Of a stretch of 64,000 bases of DNA, positions 59,061 to 64,000 are shown one piece after another. Under the pieces are notes generated by a model. The model had not been told where the DNA came from. It saw only the letters and a program-made list of their open reading frames with translations, and ran no database searches. The DNA is from Neckera pumila (Eukaryota; Streptophyta; Bryopsida; Hypnales; Neckeraceae): the NCBI GenBank assembly GCA_963969595.1, contig OZ018417.1, forward strand, positions 1,490,501-1,554,500, written 5' to 3'. Positions within the stretch are counted from its first letter, which is position 1, and each line of letters begins with the position of its first letter. A program made the translations under genes and the position numbers.

Positions 59061-62000
59061 AAAAGCTGTGTAAGGGCAGAAGGACGACTGGCAGCAGAAT
59101 GGTCTGCCGATCCGTCGGATTCAAGGTATGGGCCAGATTTGGAGAGAGAAGCGCAGATCGGCTTAGAATACCTGAGTTCAACGTCTTCACCAAAAGTCCG
59201 GGAAGGTTTTTCTCATCTTATCAAGTGTGCATCCCGACCAGGTGGTCCGTTTGCTGTGTTTAGTGCTAAATACATTCCAACTCCACCAGCTCCGCCAGGT
59301 CTACCAATCGTTATAAAAGCCATACCTGCTGCTCTAATGCTAGCAGGGGACACACAATATTCTAAGCTTGCGGTACGCTCTGTTGTCAATGCGTTCTTGT
59401 AGTTCTCAGTGCCACCCTTATGCCTGTATCGTGTTGGCAACAATGTTACGGGCACTGTAAGCTTTGGAATGACAAGTACATATTCGAAGTCATTTCATGT
59501 GTCATTAAATGGACGAAAATCTTCTATGAGTTCTGTTTTCTGGTGGCTATTCATGTATGACACGTTAATATCTCTCTTTGCAGATGAAGTTAATGGTGGT
59601 CCTTACGTCTGATAAAGGAGGCGGGCCTGACGATAAAATCATTCTCGAAGTCTCTGACGCGTTGAACGTCCTTATCTCTTTAATGGAGGATGGGAGTCTT
59701 AACAGTATTTCTCTCCTAGCTGCTGAGACCGTTGGTAACCTTTTGGTGAACAAACAGGTATTGCAAGTTCATTCAGTTTCATGATCCTTTGTTTCGTTGT
59801 CGAAACATTTTTGTCCAACTTCTACTTGCCAGGATCTGAGGGTTGTTGACTTGGCTGTTGCATCCTGGGATACCATTTCTAGGATTGAGCTGCACCTCAC
59901 TCCATGCAATAAAATTTTGCTGTTCCTCCATCTGACCTTCTACTGAGCTAAAGTATCATTGTTGTGTAAGTCATTTAACGTCGTTGCAAATGCCACGTTT
60001 TGTTGCCATGCGCCAGGTTCGGAAGGCATTGTACAGGTATGACGGTTTTCTTCCCGTGTTGGGTGCGTTTTTGAACTTGGATGCACCGAGTCAGAGCATG
60101 AAGAATCTACAAGGAGCAAATGATCTTGGTCTCAAAGTGTTGCAACGCCTGGCAAAGTGTTCCGAGAGCTCAGGCGACAAGGCTCAGTTGACTGTAGCAG
60201 CTTTGATAAAATTGTTGCGCAGAGGTGCGCATTTCCAAACCGATATTCTAGTCTATTTGTCTAAGATTCTATACATTCTTCGGTAAGAACAGCGTTGCAG
60301 AAATTGTTACTGTTTAGAAGAAGATAAGTTGATGGCAATTGTGACGTTGCACAGAGAAACAGTGCCATTACTCGTAAATGAATTGGAGCATCTTGTTGGA
60401 GTCCGGTCAGGGAGGATCGTTGCCCCCGCTGTTTACCCCTGGGGAAAACACTGGAATAATTTATTTGCCGCCCATGATAAAATTTGGAAATTTTGATTTC
60501 ATATTACAAGAGAGATGATAAAATACAAGATTATTCAAGCACAAAATAGGGGGCAATTTTTTGCATTTACTCTTGGCTGGGGCAATGAGGGGGTCAATCC
60601 TCCCTGGCTGGGGGAAGGTCATACTACGGTTAACCAAACGTGATTGCAACACGCATTTAAATGCGACACACTTCAGAATCTTGCGCAATGAACACTTACT
60701 GATTTCGATAACGGTAGTACTTTTGTCAGTTTTACATCATCTACCAATAAAACTTTGAACTCTCATAAGATTTGCGTATGTTATTTAATCATCCCATTAT
60801 GTTGGTGCTTTGACGTCCTCTTTGATTTACTATCGAGAGTATTTTAGAATGTGTCCATTCTGAATGCAGGAACTATGCTCACCGCTTAGAGTGTCACAAT
60901 TAGGTGTGGTGACCTTACTGTTCCAAGACTTTTCATGTGCTCATTGAGTGCAAGTTGTGGTGTTAAAAGTACTGACCTTTCGTATTTGACCTGAAGGGCT
61001 CGGCGACACTGTCCTAAACAATTTGGCGAAGGATTCACTGGTTGTCTTGGACACTCAGGTCCTTGGACGTTTTCCGACACGGGAGATCTCCTTGGAAGTT
61101 CGGAGTCAGTTGTTGGAGCTTATGGTCACTGACGGTCTCCTTTCCCACTCTCCTATTCCTGGAAGGATGGCCATCATCAGCTTGATGACGAAACTGTGTG
61201 AGTTCTACAAAGAGGGCATCACTGAAGGCTTGTGTTTGCACCTCTTGAAAATGATGAAGTCGATAGGATTCGAAATAATGCGGCTTTCCGATTCGGAGGC
61301 AAATGAGCAAGAATTGAATGATTTGAAGCGGCTCCTGGGTCTGTCCGTGAGATTGCTGTGCTTTTGTGTGACTCATGGAAAGGAATCATTTGAAGCTATG
61401 CTCACCAAAAACGTCGCTGAGCTGGAAGTCTTGTTGGAGCAAAACTCAGGGGTTCCGGATGAGTTTAAAGTTGGGATTCTGGAACTTTTTGATCATATTG
61501 ACCAACAAGGCAATTGTCAGCGTCCCACGGCTTTTGGAGAGGTTGCAGTTCTAGTCAAGTTGGCGAAGTCTCAGTCTCCAGCTTGTCGAGCCCAAGTGGA
61601 CAGTAGGTTGCTGAAGTTCGCCACGGGGAAGCTGCACAACTCTGAGATAGAAGGGGCAGGAGGCATTAATGCACTAATGGTTTGTGAAGAAGTCCTCACT
61701 ACTGTATTTGGTTTTGGGCTGACGGATTTTGTCGTCTTTTTACTTAATTTCTTATTAATTCCTTCACTTTCATAACATGACCAAATGTTGTGAGCAAGAT
61801 AGCGTACTAGACTAGAATCCTGGTGGGTGCATTGGTTTGGTAGCCACATGGTTCCAGGTTTGAATTCTTGAATTATGGCTTTGATGGGATGGAATATCAT
61901 GTACGGTAGTTTATTTCGTTTGCATTTTATGAATTCATTAGGGACGAACTTTACCACGACCTACTGCATACTCACTCACCATAGGGGAATGCTATCTATT

Positions 62001-63951
62001 CACAATGTTAAGTCACATACAATGGTTTCTTCAAGGTTGATCAATTCATCCAAGTTTTTATCCTCTCGAATTTGTTTGGTTGGATGAGTCAATGAATTAT
62101 CCCAGTCATCTATATTTGCTTCTACTTCTAATTTTGTATGTGATGTAAAGTCTTTCTCTCACTTCCTGCAGGATTTGTTGAATGACAAGGAAGTGGACTG
62201 CCAAGAATATGCTCTGCTTGCATTGGATCTTTTATCTCCAAGAATTGCGATTCAGACGAAGGAGCTGCCATTTAAGATCATTCTCAGTTTTCTTCATACA
62301 AAGTGTCCAAGCTTTGTAAGAGATGCGGCTGCTGGGTTTTTGCATTTGATGGTCAAAGAGAGTGCAGCGAATGCCAAGATGTTTATGGAGACGCCAGCAA
62401 CATTGAAGGCTGTACTCCTTTGCTTAGACAGAGACGCTGAAAATCCCAGCAGTCAAAAATCTGCTTCTGCGCTGCTCATCATGGCAACAGAAGAGGACGA
62501 CGATGTCCGCTATGGGATTGCCTGTGCTGGTCTGAGTATTCTTGTCACATTTGTGCAAAGGCTTGGTACGATTGAACACAAGAAGTTGCTGACTATGATG
62601 CTGGGTCTGCTTTGCAAAAGTGGGACTGATTGTGAGGTATGTACTCTTGAGAATCTTACTGTGCTCAAAAACGTCTGGATTCCTTTCCCAAGGGTGTTGC
62701 GGCAGCTCTTCATGAATTTTTATTCACCATTTTAGAATCTTGTAATTGATCGACTGTACTGCGATTTTGGGGGTTTGATATGTGCAGGAAGCGGTGACCA
62801 AAGCTAATGGTCACACCTTTCTTTTAATATCCCTTCAAGAAGAAATTTCAATGGATGCAGCGATACAAGGCTTGCTGAATCTTTTAAGCAATGCGAGGAC
62901 TCGAGGCGATGTGCTGCAAGCTGGGTTTGTGGAAATAGGAATGGGAAGCATTGACCGGGAGTTTGCCAGTACTGAAATGGCCCTCGCTTTGGCTAGGGTT
63001 TGCTCTACTTCTGATGGATTGGATCAAATCGTTGCTTGCTCTGGTAGCGTTGGAGCGCTGTTGATCCTTCTAGAGCGCTGTCCAACGATTGATGGGATAG
63101 GAGCTGCAGCAGCAGTTATTGCAAAATTGTACCCGCGGCTCAATTCCATTGAGAATTTAAAACGACAGCGCGAATTGATAGGTGCCTGTTCCCATTTGAT
63201 CAAATATCTTGATCATGAGGACAGGTCACAACTGTCGGAGTTTCTGAAGGCTCTTGCAGCTTTTATAGCTGGAAAGAAGGGGCGGCAAACTATTCATGAA
63301 GAGCGGGGTCAAATACCTTTCATGCGATTTCTGGAGAATAGGGAAATTGATACTCAGGTAAGGGATTTTTCCCTTCGTACTAGAACTTCCTTCAGAATAT
63401 TCTTGTAGAGACCGCTTAGTTAGCGAATAGTTACTTTTCAATTGTTTTGATGAGTTTGTCTTGACCAAGAAGGGAGGATTTGAAACTGTCGACAATCAAA
63501 ACGTTCACCAGTCGGCTTATTCTTTCGTCTCGTTCTTGGTTTGCCTCAATTTTATTTCGAAAATATGCTGTCTTTTTGTGAGAGAATGACTTATCTCACC
63601 CATGTGTACATTTTTCAACGAAGAGAGGTACTATTAATGTTTATGTCCTTTCTATTCTGCAGCGTTAGTCACAGGATCTTTTGTGCATATTCGAACACTT
63701 ATTCATCGCTGGAGGGTTGTCAAGAAAATTTATCGAGAATGCGTTTATTCAATTTAAATATACATATTTTTGTGGTAGACTTAGTTTTGATTAGATTATG
63801 GCACTATTTAGTCACTGATACGCATTTGTTGCAATAGGTGCGGGATCTGGTGCTGCAAATTTTGGCGGAGATGAGTAGTGTCTTTCCAGATGGAGTCACG
63901 GTGCGAGATTCCAGTTATTATAAGATTTTGAATGTGTTTTTGGAGTACAGG
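59061..63951 (+). CDS. large helical-repeat (ARM-like) protein, partial, runs off the window
   Basis: Exons that join in frame: up to 59372 (5' limit uncertain, open from 59061), 59584-59757, about 59833 onward (3' limit uncertain), 60017-60282, 60355-~60407, 60997-61679, 62172-62636, 62788-63357, 63838-63951, then a donor at 63952. The protein is leucine-rich, almost all helix, with ~40-residue helical hairpins (ALNVLISLMEDGSLNSISLL; LLALDLLSPRIAIQ; AAAGFLHLMVKES; SASALLIMATEEDDD; ALALARVCSTSD), typical of ARM/HEAT folds. No catalytic motif seen. The family is not identified. A 199-bp MITE-like insertion lies at 60408-60606 directly after the fifth segment, so that exon may be interrupted or skipped. 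The 3' end is outside the window. Confidence 0.6.
60408..60606. mobile_element. MITE-like insertion, 199 bp
   Basis: CAGGGAGGATCGTTGCCCCC at the left and the complement of GGGGGTCAATCCTCCCTG at the right form imperfect inverted ends. Inner GGGG/CCCC blocks also pair. CAGGG ends recall hAT-type MITEs, but no 8-bp duplication is evident. It begins within the open frame of the helical-repeat gene (after GVR). Confidence 0.5.
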
Positions 63952-64000
63952 GTTGGTGTATTGCTATGTGCTTTTCCTGGAAACGTCGGATTTAGGGAGA

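Overview
The window looks like nuclear DNA of a plant, probably an early-diverging land plant (bryophyte or lycophyte grade). That grade is an inference, not something the sequence proves. Supporting signs are multi-exon genes with short GT-AG introns, a FAHD1 gene split into seven exons, TKL-type and receptor-like kinases with plant exon structure, and a plant-style transposon load (CACTA, Stowaway-like, pogo, hAT-like, tRNA-derived SINE). Genes are sparse. Most of the first 47 kb is AT-rich transposon debris and the intact host genes are at the right end.

Region by region. 1-2 kb holds the tail of an unrecognised gene with an in-frame TAG, a triplicated ~110-bp repeat with a G22 tract, and a possible first exon. 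2-16 kb is AT-rich and gene-poor, with several copies of a non-autonomous element of about 0.65-0.93 kb bounded by TTAA (TTAA-CCCCTAAAG ends), one nested in another, plus a Stowaway-like element. 16.2-19.1 kb is a GC-rich island coding for a BTRD1-repeat/serine-beta-lactamase-like secreted protein (polyglycine-hydrolase-like). It has one intron and one in-frame TGA, and is a candidate for horizontal acquisition. 21.2-22.3 kb (minus) is a decayed TKL kinase. 23-31 kb is again repeats, including two more TTAA elements. 31.2-36.9 kb is a ZNF862-type hAT-like transposase pseudogene split by about 2.4 kb of unrelated DNA. 37-39.3 kb holds a small CACTA-type MITE, a degenerate tandem array, and a clean 1.1-kb CACTA element (TSD ATT) carrying a 166-bp-arm inverted repeat and a SINE. 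41.5-47.2 kb (minus) holds a Gag/plant-transposon-protein-like pseudogene and a pogo/DDE_1 transposase pseudogene. Each lies in a single frame broken almost only by TAG and TGA.

48.4-51.3 kb is an intact FAHD1-like gene (225 aa, all catalytic and metal-binding residues present). From 55.1 kb to the end, three genes lie in the same direction: a TKL kinase with an N-terminal helical (MLKL-like) region and intact catalytic motifs but a C-terminal frameshift; a receptor-like pseudokinase that has lost the Gly loop, the HRD Asp and DFG; and a long helical-repeat (ARM-like) gene that runs off the window. Their proximity resembles kinase-pseudokinase signalling or immunity loci, but fusion into one transcript is not supported by splice phase.

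Intron and exon limits were read by eye from GT/AG sites and reading-frame continuity. Terminal exons, UTRs and transcription starts are uncertain.
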